The notes: generated from the sequence alone by a model not told the origin. A stretch of DNA of 64,000 nucleotides from Gammaproteobacteria bacterium (GCA_018970145.1 JAGWWY010000004.1:62001-126000); one strand, 5' to 3'. Shown: positions 17,911 through 27,191, counted from the first letter of the stretch. Numbers and translations: made by a program.

Positions 17911-20118
17911 CTAAAACAATTCGAGTGGATCCACATCGAGCGCCCAGCGCACGCGTCTGACTTCGGGCAGCGCTTCGACAGTGGGTACCCAACGGTCGAG
18001 AAAGCGATGCAAGGCAGCGCGATCATGACTCTCGATCAGCAGCTGGGCGTGGAAGCGACCGGCTCGCTTGGCCATGGCAGCCGGTGCAGGGCCCAGTAGC
18101 CGTACGTTAGCCGCGGAGGCGGTACGTCGCGCTGCGGCGAGAAATTCGGTCGCCCAGTCAGCCTGCAATGCCGAGGCACGCAGCGCGGCTAGGCGTGCGA
18201 AGGGTGGCCAAGCGGCCGATTCCCGCTCGGCGAGTGCTGCACTCGCGAAGGCCTCGTAGCCGCCGTCGAGCAGTCCGCGCAGCAGAGGGTGGTCGGGGTA
18301 TTCGGTTTGGATGAGTACTTCGCCGCGGCGGTCGCCGCGACCGGCCCGGCCAGCCACTTGCACGATGGTCTGCGCGAGGCGCTCGGCGGCGCGAAAGTCG
18401 GTGCTGAACAGGCCTTGGTCTGCGTTCAGCACGATGACCAGCGTGACGTCCGGAAAATCATGGCCTTTGGCGATCATCTGCGTGCCGACGAGAATGCGCG
18501 CATCGCCGCTCGTGATGCGCGAGACGACCGCTTCGAGTTCGTCCTGGCGACGCACGACATCGCGGTCGAGTCTTGCGATACCGATACCCTTAAATGTTTC
18601 GGCCAGGCTCTCCTCGATACGCTCAGTTCCTTGGCCCACTGTTTTGACGGCGTAGCCGCATTGAGGACACTGGCGCGGCAGTTCACGATCGGCGCCGCAG
18701 TGATGACAACGCAAACGCGCCGCGTTTCGATAGACCGTTAGCCGTGCGTCGCAGGAAAGACAGGGTGCGACCCAGCCGCAGGCGGTGCAGGCGAGCGTGG
18801 GCGCATAGCCACGTCGGTTGATATAAACAAGCACCTGACCTTGATCCGCCAGATGCTTCTCGATGGTTGTCGCCGCCGTTGTCGAGAGTCCCGCGTGCAC
18901 GTGTTCGGCTCGCAGATCGATCAATTTCAGGGTGGGCGGCTGCGCATTACCCGCGCGGCGCGGCAGGCTGAGATGTTGGAATCGGCCGAGAGTGACGTTG
19001 TGGAGTGATTCGAGCGATGGCGTGGCGGAGCCGAGCACGATCGGGATGTCGAGTTGCTGGGCGCGAACCAGAGCGAGATCTCGAGCGGAATAGCGAAATC
19101 CGCCCTCTTGTTGTTTGAACGACGCATCGTGCTCTTCGTCAACGATGATCATTCCCAGCTCCGGAATCGGCGCGAACACCGCCGATCGCGTGCCGAGCAC
19201 GAGCCGAACCGACCCGTCGTGCGTGCGTCGCCAAGCCTCGAGGCGTTGGGTATCCGTGAGGCCGGAGTGCAACACGGCCAGCGGGACGCCGGCGAAACGC
19301 GTTGCAAACCGACCGACCAGTTGCGGCGTGAGACCGATTTCCGGGACCAGGATCAAGACACGACGCCCCGCTTGAAGCTGTCTCGCGGCAAGACGCAGGT
19401 ACACCTCGGTTTTGCCGCTGCCCGTGATCCCTTGCAGCAGCCAGGCCCGATAGCCGGTATCCCCGCTCGCGATGATGGCATCGAGTGCCGCTTGTTGGTC
19501 CGCTGTCGGTTGCGGGCTGCCGTGGGCTGATCCCGTCAGCGGTGCAGGTGGCGGCGAGCCGGCGGGTTCGTGTTCCCGGCGCTCGGCCCAGCCTCGGTCG
19601 CGCAACGATCGGATGTGATCGCGCCAGCGCGGCCCGTCGGCGAGGTCCCCCTCGGCCACTCCCGCCTCATCGCGAGCGAGGCGTTCGAGCAGAGCGCGCT
19701 GTTGGGGTGCGCGCTTGGCTTCGCCGGCCTCGAGCGCGAGGCGTCCGGCTGGAGTGAGTACCCACCCAAACGATCGCTGTCGCAGCGGCGCGCCCTCACG
19801 CAGGAGCTTGGGTAGGGCGGTTGCGATGACCTCACCCAACGGGTGGTGATAGTAGTCGGCGGCCCAACGAAGCAACACGAGCAGTGCGGGATCGAAGGTC
19901 GGATAAGGATCGATATAGGACGAGATCCGCTTCAGTTTAGTTGAATCAACCTCTGATTGACTCGCCAACGAGACAACAAAGCCGATCTTCTCCTGCCGCC
20001 CGAACGGAACGCACACGCGCTGCCCCGCCATCGCAGCGGGGGAGTCGGCGCCGCGCAGGTAATCGAAGGTTCGCCTCAGTGGGGTGTCAAGAGCGACCCT
20101 GATGATCTCGTCGGTCAT
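17911..20118 (-). CDS. priA: Primosomal protein N' (replication-restart helicase)
   Basis: PriA recognises stalled forks and reloads the replisome. The N-terminal 3'-DNA-binding domain begins EIIRVALDTPLRRTFDYLRG. The helicase domain has QGITGSGKTEVYLRL (Walker A), IIVDEEHDASFKQQEG (DEEH box) and LGSATPSLESL. Zinc-binding cysteines follow in CTACGWVAPCLSCDARL and CHHCGADRELPRQCPQCG. The C-terminal helicase half includes GTQMIAKGHDFP and VAGRAGRGDRRGEV. Length 735 aa (E. coli 732). ATG 20118 is chosen over the GTG immediately before it (20121). The upstream region has DnaA-box-like 9-mers from 20127. Confidence 0.97.
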   Translation of the reverse strand: MTDEIIRVALDTPLRRTFDYLRGADSPAAMAGQRVCVPFGRQEKIGFVVSLASQSEVDSTKLKRISSYIDPYPTFDPALLVLLRWAADYYHHPLGEVIATALPKLLREGAPLRQRSFGWVLTPAGRLALEAGEAKRAPQQRALLERLARDEAGVAEGDLADGPRWRDHIRSLRDRGWAERREHEPAGSPPPAPLTGSAHGSPQPTADQQAALDAIIASGDTGYRAWLLQGITGSGKTEVYLRLAARQLQAGRRVLILVPEIGLTPQLVGRFATRFAGVPLAVLHSGLTDTQRLEAWRRTHDGSVRLVLGTRSAVFAPIPELGMIIVDEEHDASFKQQEGGFRYSARDLALVRAQQLDIPIVLGSATPSLESLHNVTLGRFQHLSLPRRAGNAQPPTLKLIDLRAEHVHAGLSTTAATTIEKHLADQGQVLVYINRRGYAPTLACTACGWVAPCLSCDARLTVYRNAARLRCHHCGADRELPRQCPQCGYAVKTVGQGTERIEESLAETFKGIGIARLDRDVVRRQDELEAVVSRITSGDARILVGTQMIAKGHDFPDVTLVIVLNADQGLFSTDFRAAERLAQTIVQVAGRAGRGDRRGEVLIQTEYPDHPLLRGLLDGGYEAFASAALAERESAAWPPFARLAALRASALQADWATEFLAAARRTASAANVRLLGPAPAAMAKRAGRFHAQLLIESHDRAALHRFLDRWVPTVEALPEVRRVRWALDVDPLELF

Positions 20119-20126
20119 CACCGCAT

Positions 20127-20334
20127 TTTTCCACAGAGAGTGTGGATAACGTTGTGGATGACACGAAATTCCAGCGAAAAAACTCGGGAAAATCGGCCGT
20201 AATGCGCGGGGGTGGTCAAAAAATGATCAATTTCTTTAAATCTTATTAAAATCAGTGGCTTATCGTTAGCCTGGACTCGATCCAAGGGTTTTTACGACAG
20301 TTTTGTGACTTGGTTTCTTCACCACTGTGCGTAA
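20127..20334. promoter_or_regulatory. Cluster of DnaA-box-like 9-mers and AT-rich segment upstream of priA
   Basis: The 238-bp gap between priA and the permease gene at 20357 holds TTTTCCACA (20127-20135), TGTGGATAA (20141-20149, the reverse complement of the perfect box TTATCCACA) and TGTGGATGA (20153-20161), all within 35 bp. A weaker match, TGTGCGTAA, lies at 20326-20334. Between them, about 20215-20265 is markedly AT-rich with short runs of T and A, unlike the flanking DNA. The arrangement resembles a DnaA-binding region beside an easily melted segment. It could regulate priA, titrate DnaA or act as an origin element; the sequence alone does not decide. No gene is seen in the gap. Confidence 0.5.
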
Positions 20335-20356
20335 GTGACTGATTTTCCAATAACCA

Positions 20357-21247
20357 TCACTTTCGGCGCGGACTCCAATTGGTGAGACTCACGCCAAGCA
20401 ACGCTATCAGCCCGCCAACCACCATCGAGGCGAGCAGCGGTTCGTCCAGCAGCCAGGTACCAAACAACACGCCGAATACGGGTACGAGGTTGTTGAATAC
20501 CGAGGCGCGGGCTGGTCCCAGCTGCGCGAGACCCTGTGCATACCAGACGAAGGCGAGGGCGGTTCCGCCGGCACCGAGATACAGAATCGACGCCCACGCG
20601 TCGGGAGTCACCGCGGCGAAGCTCCATTTGGACCATTCGAGCGGAATTCCAGCCGAGAGCAGCACAGCGCCCCAGAGTGTTGTGACTGTCGTGAGCGCGA
20701 GTGCCGATGGCGCGCGTTCGCCAGCTAGGGCGTAGCGGCTGATGATCGTGTAGATCGCCCAACACAGCGCTCCGCCGAGCATCAGCGCCTCGCCCCGCCC
20801 GACTCGCTGGAACAAGACGGTGAGATCGCCCTTGGCGAGCACGGTACACACCCCGGTCAGGGCGAGTAGGATGCCAATCCAGCGATGCCAGGCAAGTCGT
20901 TCGCGAAACACCACCGCCATCGCAACGGCCGTCATGATCGGATTGAGGGCGACGACCAGTGCGGTGCGGCTCGCCGGAATCAGCTCGAGCGCGCCCAAGA
21001 ACAGCAAGTTGTAGATCACGAGGCCCGCGACGGCGAGCGCCGCGCTGTAGAACCAATCGCGGCGACGCAGTCGTGGCCAGCCCCGTTCCACCCACAGCAT
21101 GATGGGTACCAGCACCGCCGCTGCCGCCCAGAAGCGCAATGCCGCAAGCGTGAAGTGCGGCATTTGTGGGGCAGCGAGGCGACCTGCGATGAACGTGCCG
21201 CCCCACAGCGCGGCGACGCCGACGAGGCGCAGGTAGATCGAGGTCAT
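20357..21247 (-). CDS. EamA/DMT-superfamily permease (second of a tandem pair)
   Basis: The 296-aa product has about ten hydrophobic helices in two EamA repeats (residues 5-140 and 150-285), beginning IYLRLVGVAALWGGTFIAGR. Loops such as VFRERLAWHRWIGILLALTGV at the end of the first repeat are characteristic of the drug/metabolite transporter superfamily. Members export amino acids, nucleobases or other metabolites; the substrate is not predictable. Its ATG overlaps the stop of the preceding permease gene by 4 nt, so the two are co-translated and could work together. The two are not near-identical copies. Confidence 0.88.
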   Translation of the reverse strand: MTSIYLRLVGVAALWGGTFIAGRLAAPQMPHFTLAALRFWAAAAVLVPIMLWVERGWPRLRRRDWFYSAALAVAGLVIYNLLFLGALELIPASRTALVVALNPIMTAVAMAVVFRERLAWHRWIGILLALTGVCTVLAKGDLTVLFQRVGRGEALMLGGALCWAIYTIISRYALAGERAPSALALTTVTTLWGAVLLSAGIPLEWSKWSFAAVTPDAWASILYLGAGGTALAFVWYAQGLAQLGPARASVFNNLVPVFGVLFGTWLLDEPLLASMVVGGLIALLGVSLTNWSPRRK

Positions 21248-22143
21248 CCGTTTGCGCCCACGGATGCGCTATGCGCTTCGCGATGCTCGCGCAGCGCAAC
21301 ATAGAGACCCGCGCCCACGATGATGGCCGCTCCCATCAGCATTCCCGCTCGCGGAAATACTTGCCAGAACACCCAGTCGATACCGATGCCCCAGAGCAAG
21401 GCGGTGTATTCGACCGGTGCAACGACGGCCGCCGGCGCATGCCGGAATGCTTCGGTGATGTAGTACTGACCGACGGCGCCGAGTCCCCCCGTCATGGCGA
21501 TAAGCCACCAGTCCTGCGGCCGGATTTCGATCCATTGCGGCAGCGCGAGGCAGCCCGCGATGAGGGTAACCAGCAATAAAAAGGTGAACACCATCGACGA
21601 GGAGGTTTCGCTGCGAGTCAGCACACGCGCCGTGATCACCGCGAGCGCGTAACTCAACGCCGACACCGTCGCGGCGACCCCGGCGAGTAGCGGTAGTCCG
21701 CCCGGGCGCGGCTGCAGGATGATCCAAACGCCGGCGAGTCCGACGAAGATGGCCAGCCAACGACCGCGGTCGACTTTTTCGCCAAGCCAGACGGCCGCCA
21801 TCGCCGCTATCAGGAGCGGTGCGGTCATGTAGATCGAGTACACCGAGGCCAGCGACGCGGTGCCGAGGGCGTAAATGAAGGTGACTAGCATCACGACGCC
21901 GAGCACCCCGCGCATCAGGTGCAAGCCGTAGCGATGGATCCGCAGTTCAGCCAGACGGCCTTGCCAGAGCAAAGGTAACAACACGAACGGCAGTGACGCT
22001 GCGGCGCGCAGGACGGTGACTTGCATCGGCGGGTAGTGCGCCGCGAATAATTTCAACAACGCATCCATGAACGAGAAGGCAGCGACGGCGACGAACATGG
22101 CCACGAGACCGCGGAGGTTACCGGTGTGATTGGCCAAATTCAT
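21244..22143 (-). CDS. EamA/DMT-superfamily permease (first of a tandem pair)
   Basis: ATG 22143 starts MNLANHTGNLRGLVAMFVAV and gives 299 aa; the longer open frame upstream is polar and low-quality coding. Ten predicted helices form two EamA repeats, with AAFSFMDALLKLFA in the first helix region, WLGEKVDRGRWLAIFVGLAGVWIILQP closing repeat one and APVEYTALLWGIGIDW near the end of repeat two. Export of a small metabolite is likely, but the substrate is unknown. The gene overlaps the second permease by 4 nt and lies 242 bp from the divergent winged-helix gene at 22386. Confidence 0.88.
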   Translation of the reverse strand: MNLANHTGNLRGLVAMFVAVAAFSFMDALLKLFAAHYPPMQVTVLRAAASLPFVLLPLLWQGRLAELRIHRYGLHLMRGVLGVVMLVTFIYALGTASLASVYSIYMTAPLLIAAMAAVWLGEKVDRGRWLAIFVGLAGVWIILQPRPGGLPLLAGVAATVSALSYALAVITARVLTRSETSSSMVFTFLLLVTLIAGCLALPQWIEIRPQDWWLIAMTGGLGAVGQYYITEAFRHAPAAVVAPVEYTALLWGIGIDWVFWQVFPRAGMLMGAAIIVGAGLYVALREHREAHSASVGANG

Positions 22144-22385
22144 GGGGGCCGAACTATACGGGAAGCGGCCGCCTCTCGCGGGAATGTGCGCGAGATCACG
22201 TTTAGATACTAGGCAAAAAAAGCAGGTATCGAAAGCGGGTAAAAATGATCGTAGTTTTTTGTGGGAAAGCGACAACAGGCGCACTACATTCCGCATCCAT
22301 ACCATCTGACCGCGCGGTGGTTCGGATATGGATCCGACCCACGCGCAGACTCGGACCTCCAAAGAGAAAAACGTCGACAGGTGCG

Positions 22386-22655
22386 ATGAAACATCTCAGC
22401 TTGACGCCGGCTTTGTTGATCGCCGCGCAACACGACACCAGTTCGATCTCGAGTCTCGTCATGACGTATCGCATGCACGGCTTAGGTGGTGATCGCGCCT
22501 GCCGCAAGCTGATCCATCGTCTCGAAAAATTGAATTTGTTGAAGATCGTGGAGGGCTCTCGCAACGATCGACGCGAAAAGTCGGTCTGCCTAACCGACGA
22601 GTCGAGGCAGCTCCTGCGCGAACTTCAGGCGCAACTGCAAAAACTGCCGATCTGA
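22386..22655 (+). CDS. Small winged-helix DNA-binding protein, copy 1
   Basis: The 89-aa product begins MKHLSLTPALLIAAQHDTSS. The middle (CRKLIHRLEKLNLL) looks like a recognition helix and the following DRREKSVCLT like the wing of MarR-type winged-helix proteins. It lacks the N- and C-terminal dimerisation helices of full MarR proteins, so it is a minimal wHTH. It is clearly homologous to the next gene, about half of positions matching by eye. The frame is open further upstream to 22245, but the alignment with copy 2 places the start at ATG 22386, with AGG four bases before it. Target genes are unknown. Confidence 0.7.
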   Translation: MKHLSLTPALLIAAQHDTSSISSLVMTYRMHGLGGDRACRKLIHRLEKLNLLKIVEGSRNDRREKSVCLTDESRQLLRELQAQLQKLPI

Positions 22656-22757
22656 GATCGCTCGACTGGCCGATTCTGCGTCCGCTAGATAGCCAAGACG
22701 CATGGCTAACGACGGGGTTTTCTTTGCAACCAAATTAGCTACAGTTATTGTTTCAAT

Positions 22758-23084
22758 ATGAAACTCGTCAGTCTTGCACCCGCGGTTCTGTTGATCGCCC
22801 AGCACAAGGCGATTTCGATCTCTGAGTTGGTCGACCTCTATCAGCGGATGGGCTTCGGCGGCGCACGCAGCTGTCGCAAATTGATCCATCGGCTCGAGCG
22901 TCTTGAATTGATTGCGATCGCGCCCGGCGTGCGGGGTGACCGGCGCGAGAAAGCCGTTGCGCCGACGCCACGAGCGATGCAGATGTTGGCTGAGCTCAAT
23001 GGTTTGCTCGATAGGCTTGTCGGGCGTTTACCCCCCCCCAACCCAGTCCACGGGGTAGTCGGGGAGGCGAGTCGGGCACATTGA
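22758..23084 (+). CDS. Small winged-helix DNA-binding protein, copy 2
   Basis: The 108-aa product starts MKLVSLAPAVLLIAQHKAIS and aligns without gaps to copy 1 through SISxLV, GGxRxCRKLIHRLExL and DRREKxV, ending near residue 88. Beyond that the tail encodes PPP and an unmatched 16-residue extension, following a run of nine C at 23031-23039, so the C-terminus may differ if that run was mis-called or slips. A MarR-like minimal winged helix is the best description. The 102 bp between the two copies appears to hold a separate promoter region; no terminator was seen. Confidence 0.7.
   Translation: MKLVSLAPAVLLIAQHKAISISELVDLYQRMGFGGARSCRKLIHRLERLELIAIAPGVRGDRREKAVAPTPRAMQMLAELNGLLDRLVGRLPPPNPVHGVVGEASRAH
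23031..23039 (+). repeat. Run of nine C inside the copy-2 winged-helix gene
   Basis: An uninterrupted C9 tract lies in the last quarter of the small winged-helix gene at 22758. It falls just where similarity to the paralogue ends. A one-base change would alter the last 20 or so residues. This could be a slippage site or a sequencing artefact. Confidence 0.8.
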
Positions 23085-23096
23085 TCGCGCGCTGAA

Positions 23097-24134
23097 TCAA
23101 GGCTCTTCGACGCGATAGCCCCGCGAGCGCAGCAGATCGAGTACCCCGTTATTTTTGAAGAGCTCGGTGACCGGCACCACTGCCAAAGAAATCGAGTGGT
23201 TCTCGAGTGATTCGTATACAAGCTTGAGCCATTGCTCTTCGAACTGGCGCCGAATATCGGCAATTCTTGGGCTCTGCATGAGTGCCGACCAGCAGGTCTC
23301 TTGCTGCGCGAGTGCATTCGAGGAGCGCAGTCCAGCGACGTCTCCAAGCGACCAGTCCTCGGCGCGCTGACGGGCCAGCGCGAGATCATATTCGAGACGA
23401 TCGAGCGTGGAGCGCATGCAGGCAAGCTCGGCCTCGCGCGGGATTCGTGCCACCTCGGCCAAGGTGCCTTTGGGGTCTTCGATCCGCAGCTCCGGTTGCA
23501 CGATCTTAACCTTGTTTTTGCGAGCCAATTTTTCGACGGCTTTGTTGACGTCGTTGCGCGAAGTCAGTCCGCTGCGCGACACGGCTTCGCGCCACAATTC
23601 GCCGGCGGCGAGCACAGGGCGGCGCTTCTGCATGTCGGTATCGCGCGGCGCGTACTTTTGACGCAACTTTTCGAAGCGGGCGTAAAGATCGGGCGGGAGA
23701 ATTGTCTGCAGCGACTGCTTATCGTCGTTGCCGCGCAGTTTTCGATACTGAAAATAGAGCTGCACGGCTGAGATCGGGCCGATGTCAGCATCGACCTTGC
23801 TGCTTGCCGGGATGAGTCGATCTGCGCGCGCCAGCACTCGCTCCACTTCGCGTGAGCGCCATTCCATCTTTTTGGGCAATGGGCTCAGTGTGCCGAGGAT
23901 ATAGAGTGTGTTATCGCCGTTACGTACCTTCCAGAGCCCAGGCCCCGCGGCTTCGCCAACGACGGTGACTTCCTCGACGACCGGGTCGTCGATGACGACG
24001 TTGTCGGCGTCGACCGCGATCTCCAGCGTTGCATTCGAGATCGGTGGCTCCTGTGGTGTAGCCAGACCGATCGACGGTGCGAGCGTCGAGAGAACAATCA
24101 GCAGGCCAGCGAATCCTTTCGCAAACCCATTCAT
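23097..24134 (-). CDS. TraB/GumN family protein, exported
   Basis: ATG 24134 opens MNGFAKGFAGLLIVLSTLAPSIGLA, a signal peptide, with AGGGAG about eleven bases upstream; a GTG at 24146 is the alternative. After an acidic spacer the protein shows LWKVRNGDNTLYILGTLSPLPKKMEW, the N-terminal signature of the TraB/GumN family, and it ends SLAVVPVTELFKNNGVLDLLRSRGYRVE, the family's C-terminal signature. The final canonical GxxH catalytic region reads VVPVTE, so the usual His is not obvious. The family is related to Tiki-type metalloproteases, but bacterial roles are unclear. It follows pntB by 30 bp and may share its transcript. Confidence 0.85.
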   Translation of the reverse strand: MNGFAKGFAGLLIVLSTLAPSIGLATPQEPPISNATLEIAVDADNVVIDDPVVEEVTVVGEAAGPGLWKVRNGDNTLYILGTLSPLPKKMEWRSREVERVLARADRLIPASSKVDADIGPISAVQLYFQYRKLRGNDDKQSLQTILPPDLYARFEKLRQKYAPRDTDMQKRRPVLAAGELWREAVSRSGLTSRNDVNKAVEKLARKNKVKIVQPELRIEDPKGTLAEVARIPREAELACMRSTLDRLEYDLALARQRAEDWSLGDVAGLRSSNALAQQETCWSALMQSPRIADIRRQFEEQWLKLVYESLENHSISLAVVPVTELFKNNGVLDLLRSRGYRVEEP

Positions 24135-24164
24135 GAACAGCGGCACTCCCTAGAAGTGATGACC

Positions 24165-25577
24165 TCAAACTTTCAGCGCGACCAAGACCTCATCAAGCAT
24201 CTTCTTGGCGTCACCGAACAGCATACGGTTGTTCTCACGGAAGAACAGTGGATTGTCGACACCCGCGTAGCCCGATGCCATCGAGCGCTTCATGACGATT
24301 GAGGTTTTCGATCTCCACACTTGCAGCACTGGCATGCCAGCGATAGGGCTGTTCGGATCGTCTTCGGCTGCCGGGTTCACGATGTCGTTCGCACCGATCA
24401 CCATCGAGACGTCGGTGTCCGGGAAGTCGTCGTTGATTTCGTCCATCTCGAGCACGATGTCATAGGGCACTTTGGCCTCGGCGAGTAGCACGTTCATGTG
24501 TCCCGGCATACGACCTGCGACCGGGTGAATGCCAAAGCGCACGTTCACGCCCTGTTCGCGCAGCAGTTTCGTGATTTCATAGACTGTGTGCTGCGCTTGT
24601 GCGACCGCCATGCCGTAGCCCGGCACGATGATCACGTTCTTGGCAGTACGCAGCAGCTCGGCTGTCTCGGCGGCGCTGACAGCGACCACTTCACCGGCTG
24701 GCTGCTCGCCAGCGGCGGCGACCGGCGTTGAGCCACCACCCGTGCCGAATCCGCCGGCGATCACACTGATGAAGTTGCGATTCATCGCGCGGCACATGAT
24801 GTAGGAGAGGATCGCACCGGAGGACCCAACGAGTGCGCCGGTCACGATCAACAGATCGTTGGCGAGCATGAAGCCTGTCGCCGCCGCTGCCCAACCTGAG
24901 TAGCTGTTGAGCATCGAAACGACCACCGGCATATCGGCACCGCCGATCGCCATCACCATGTGGATACCAAAGAGCAGTGCGATGATCGTCATGATGGCGA
25001 GCGCCAGCATGCCGGCATCGACATCGTGTGCGGCCACGAATTCGGCACCGAACCAGATCACCGCCAGCAGCCCAAGCAGGTTGAGCCAATGCCTCGCCGG
25101 CAACAGCAGCGGCTTGCCACCGATTTTCCCCGAGAGCTTGCCAAAGGCGATGATCGAACCCGAGAAAGTCACCGCGCCGATCAGGATGCCGATGTAGATC
25201 TCGACTTCATGAATCGTTTTTTCGGCGCCCGTGTAGACGATGGAGGTGTCGACATAGCTCGCAAAGCCGACGAGACAGGCGGCAAGCCCGACGAGGCTGT
25301 GCATCAATGCCACGAGCTCGGGCATTTGCGTCATCTGCACCTTGCGCGCCGCATAAATTCCGACGGCGCCGCCCACGGCCAGCGACCCGATGATCCACGG
25401 CAGGCCGAGTGCGGTGACACGCGGTCCAAGCATGGTCGCCACGACGGCGATGGTCATGCCGAGCATGCCGTAGAAATTGCCGCGACGAGAGGTCTCGGCG
25501 TTCGACAGTCCGCCGAGACTCAGGATGAACAAAATGGTCGCGCCGATGTAGGCGACGGTTGCGAGATTTTCCGACAT
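24165..25577 (-). CDS. pntB: NAD(P) transhydrogenase, beta subunit
   Basis: PntB is the membrane and NADP(H)-binding subunit of the proton-translocating transhydrogenase, which couples proton entry to hydride transfer from NADH to NADP+. About nine membrane helices fill residues 1-260, with the conserved [12 protein letters not shown] and [21 protein letters not shown]. The soluble domain III begins near 290 and shows [15 protein letters not shown] (nucleotide loop), [31 protein letters not shown] and [16 protein letters not shown], all standard. Length 470 aa (E. coli 462). It is 12 bp downstream of pntA. Confidence 0.97.
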   Translation of the reverse strand: MSENLATVAYIGATILFILSLGGLSNAETSRRGNFYGMLGMTIAVVATMLGPRVTALGLPWIIGSLAVGGAVGIYAARKVQMTQMPELVALMHSLVGLAACLVGFASYVDTSIVYTGAEKTIHEVEIYIGILIGAVTFSGSIIAFGKLSGKIGGKPLLLPARHWLNLLGLLAVIWFGAEFVAAHDVDAGMLALAIMTIIALLFGIHMVMAIGGADMPVVVSMLNSYSGWAAAATGFMLANDLLIVTGALVGSSGAILSYIMCRAMNRNFISVIAGGFGTGGGSTPVAAAGEQPAGEVVAVSAAETAELLRTAKNVIIVPGYGMAVAQAQHTVYEITKLLREQGVNVRFGIHPVAGRMPGHMNVLLAEAKVPYDIVLEMDEINDDFPDTDVSMVIGANDIVNPAAEDDPNSPIAGMPVLQVWRSKTSIVMKRSMASGYAGVDNPLFFRENNRMLFGDAKKMLDEVLVALKV

Positions 25578-25589
25578 GTCCGTAGCCTC

Positions 25590-27191
25590 TTACTTGCGGA
25601 ACATCGCCAGCATGCGTCGCGTGACTGCGAAGCCGCCGAACATGTTGATGGCAGTGAGCGTGAGCGCCGTGATGGCAAGACCCAAGATCAACTCGTTGGG
25701 CCTGTCGCCACTGCCGTCAATGAGAGGTGGGGCGACTTGTACAAGCGCACCGACAGCGATGATGCTCGAGATGGCGTTGGTGACGCTCATCAGCGGCGTA
25801 TGCAGTGAGGGCGCTACGTTCCAGATGACCATGTAGCCGATGAAACAAGCGAGCACGAACACCGTGAAGTGCGCGACGAACGAGGGTGGCGCATAGGCGC
25901 CGACCAACCAGAAGAGCACAGCGCTGACGCCGAATACGCCGGCGAGTGCTTTGCCCGACATCGGTTCGCCACTGCCGCCGTGTCCATGTGAGGATTTTTT
26001 GGCAGCGGGTGTCGGCGCGGATGCCGCAGCCGCGTTCGCGGCAGGCGGAGCGACCGAGAGGCGCGGTGGCGGTGGCGGCCAGGTGATCTCGCCTTGCTTG
26101 ATGACGGTGGCGCCGCGGATCGCCTCGTCGTCGAAGTTGACGTCGATGCGACCGTCTTTGGTTTTGCAGAGCTCCTCGATCAAGCGCAGTAGATTGGTGG
26201 CGTACAGCGTCGACGCTTGCTTGGCGAGACGACTTGGCAGATCGGTATAGCCGATGATCGTAACGCCCTCGCGCACCACGACCTCGCCGGGCACGGTGAG
26301 CTCGCAATTGCCACCCTGTTCGGCGGCGAGATCCACGATGACGCTACCGGGGCGCATCGACTTGACCATCTCCGCGGTGATCAATGTCGGCGCCGGTTTA
26401 CCCGGGATGAGCGCGGTCGTGATGATGATGTCGACGTCGGCTGCCTGTTTGGCGAAAGTGGCGCGCTGCGCAAGCTGGAAGCCTTCGCTCATCACTTTGG
26501 CATAGCCGCCGACACCGCTGCCTTCTTCCTGGTAATCGACGGGCACGAACTCCGCACCCATCGATTTGACCTGGTCCGCAACTTCCGGCCGCGTATCGTT
26601 GGCGCGCACGATGGCGCCCAAGCTCACCGCGGCACCGAGCGCGGCGAGGCCGGCAACTCCCGCGCCGATGACGAAGACTTTGGCGGGCGGCACCTTGCCG
26701 GCGGCCGTGATCTGGCCCGTGAAGAAACGTCCGAAGTGATGCGCCGCTTCGATCACGGCGCGATAGCCGGCGATGTTAGCCATGGAAGAGAGGGCATCCA
26801 TTTTTTGCGCTCGCGAGATGCGCGGCACGCTGTCCATGGCGAGTACGGTGAGCTGCCGCGCAGCCATCTCCTGCATCAATTGCGGATTTTGGGCTGGCCA
26901 GATGAAGCTGATGACGGTGGTGCCGGGACGCATTGCGACCACCTCGGTGCTGGTCGGCGCGCGAACCTTGAGGATCACGTCGGCTTGCGCGTACAGCGCT
27001 TCGGCGCTATCGGCGACCGTGGCGCCTGCAGCGAGATACGTATCGTCTGCGAAGTTGGCGAGCGCGCCAGCGCCCGATTCGATGGCGACTCCGAACCCGA
27101 GTTTGCGCCATTTCTCTACGACATCGGGAACGGCGGCGACGCGTTTTTCGCCAAGATAGATCTCACGCGGAATACCGATGGTCAACGACAT
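25590..27191 (-). CDS. pntA: NAD(P) transhydrogenase, alpha subunit
   Basis: PntA binds NAD(H) and supplies the first membrane helices of the transhydrogenase. The start MSLTIGIPREIYLGEKRVAAVP is canonical, preceded by GAGG. NAD-binding domain I shows VFVIGAGVAGLAALGAA; PRISRAQKMDALSSMANIAGY is another family signature. A proline/alanine-rich linker with HGHGG (about residues 375-415) joins four C-terminal helices. At 533 aa it is a full-length fused alpha chain of the E. coli type (510 aa), not the split PntAA/PntAB form of many alphaproteobacteria. Confidence 0.97.
   Translation of the reverse strand: MSLTIGIPREIYLGEKRVAAVPDVVEKWRKLGFGVAIESGAGALANFADDTYLAAGATVADSAEALYAQADVILKVRAPTSTEVVAMRPGTTVISFIWPAQNPQLMQEMAARQLTVLAMDSVPRISRAQKMDALSSMANIAGYRAVIEAAHHFGRFFTGQITAAGKVPPAKVFVIGAGVAGLAALGAAVSLGAIVRANDTRPEVADQVKSMGAEFVPVDYQEEGSGVGGYAKVMSEGFQLAQRATFAKQAADVDIIITTALIPGKPAPTLITAEMVKSMRPGSVIVDLAAEQGGNCELTVPGEVVVREGVTIIGYTDLPSRLAKQASTLYATNLLRLIEELCKTKDGRIDVNFDDEAIRGATVIKQGEITWPPPPPRLSVAPPAANAAAASAPTPAAKKSSHGHGGSGEPMSGKALAGVFGVSAVLFWLVGAYAPPSFVAHFTVFVLACFIGYMVIWNVAPSLHTPLMSVTNAISSIIAVGALVQVAPPLIDGSGDRPNELILGLAITALTLTAINMFGGFAVTRRMLAMFRK

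Noticed and set aside
20119-20356. Calling the priA upstream gap oriC
   Set aside because: dnaA, rpmH and gidA are absent, and gene directions do not diverge here. Kept only as a DnaA-box cluster.
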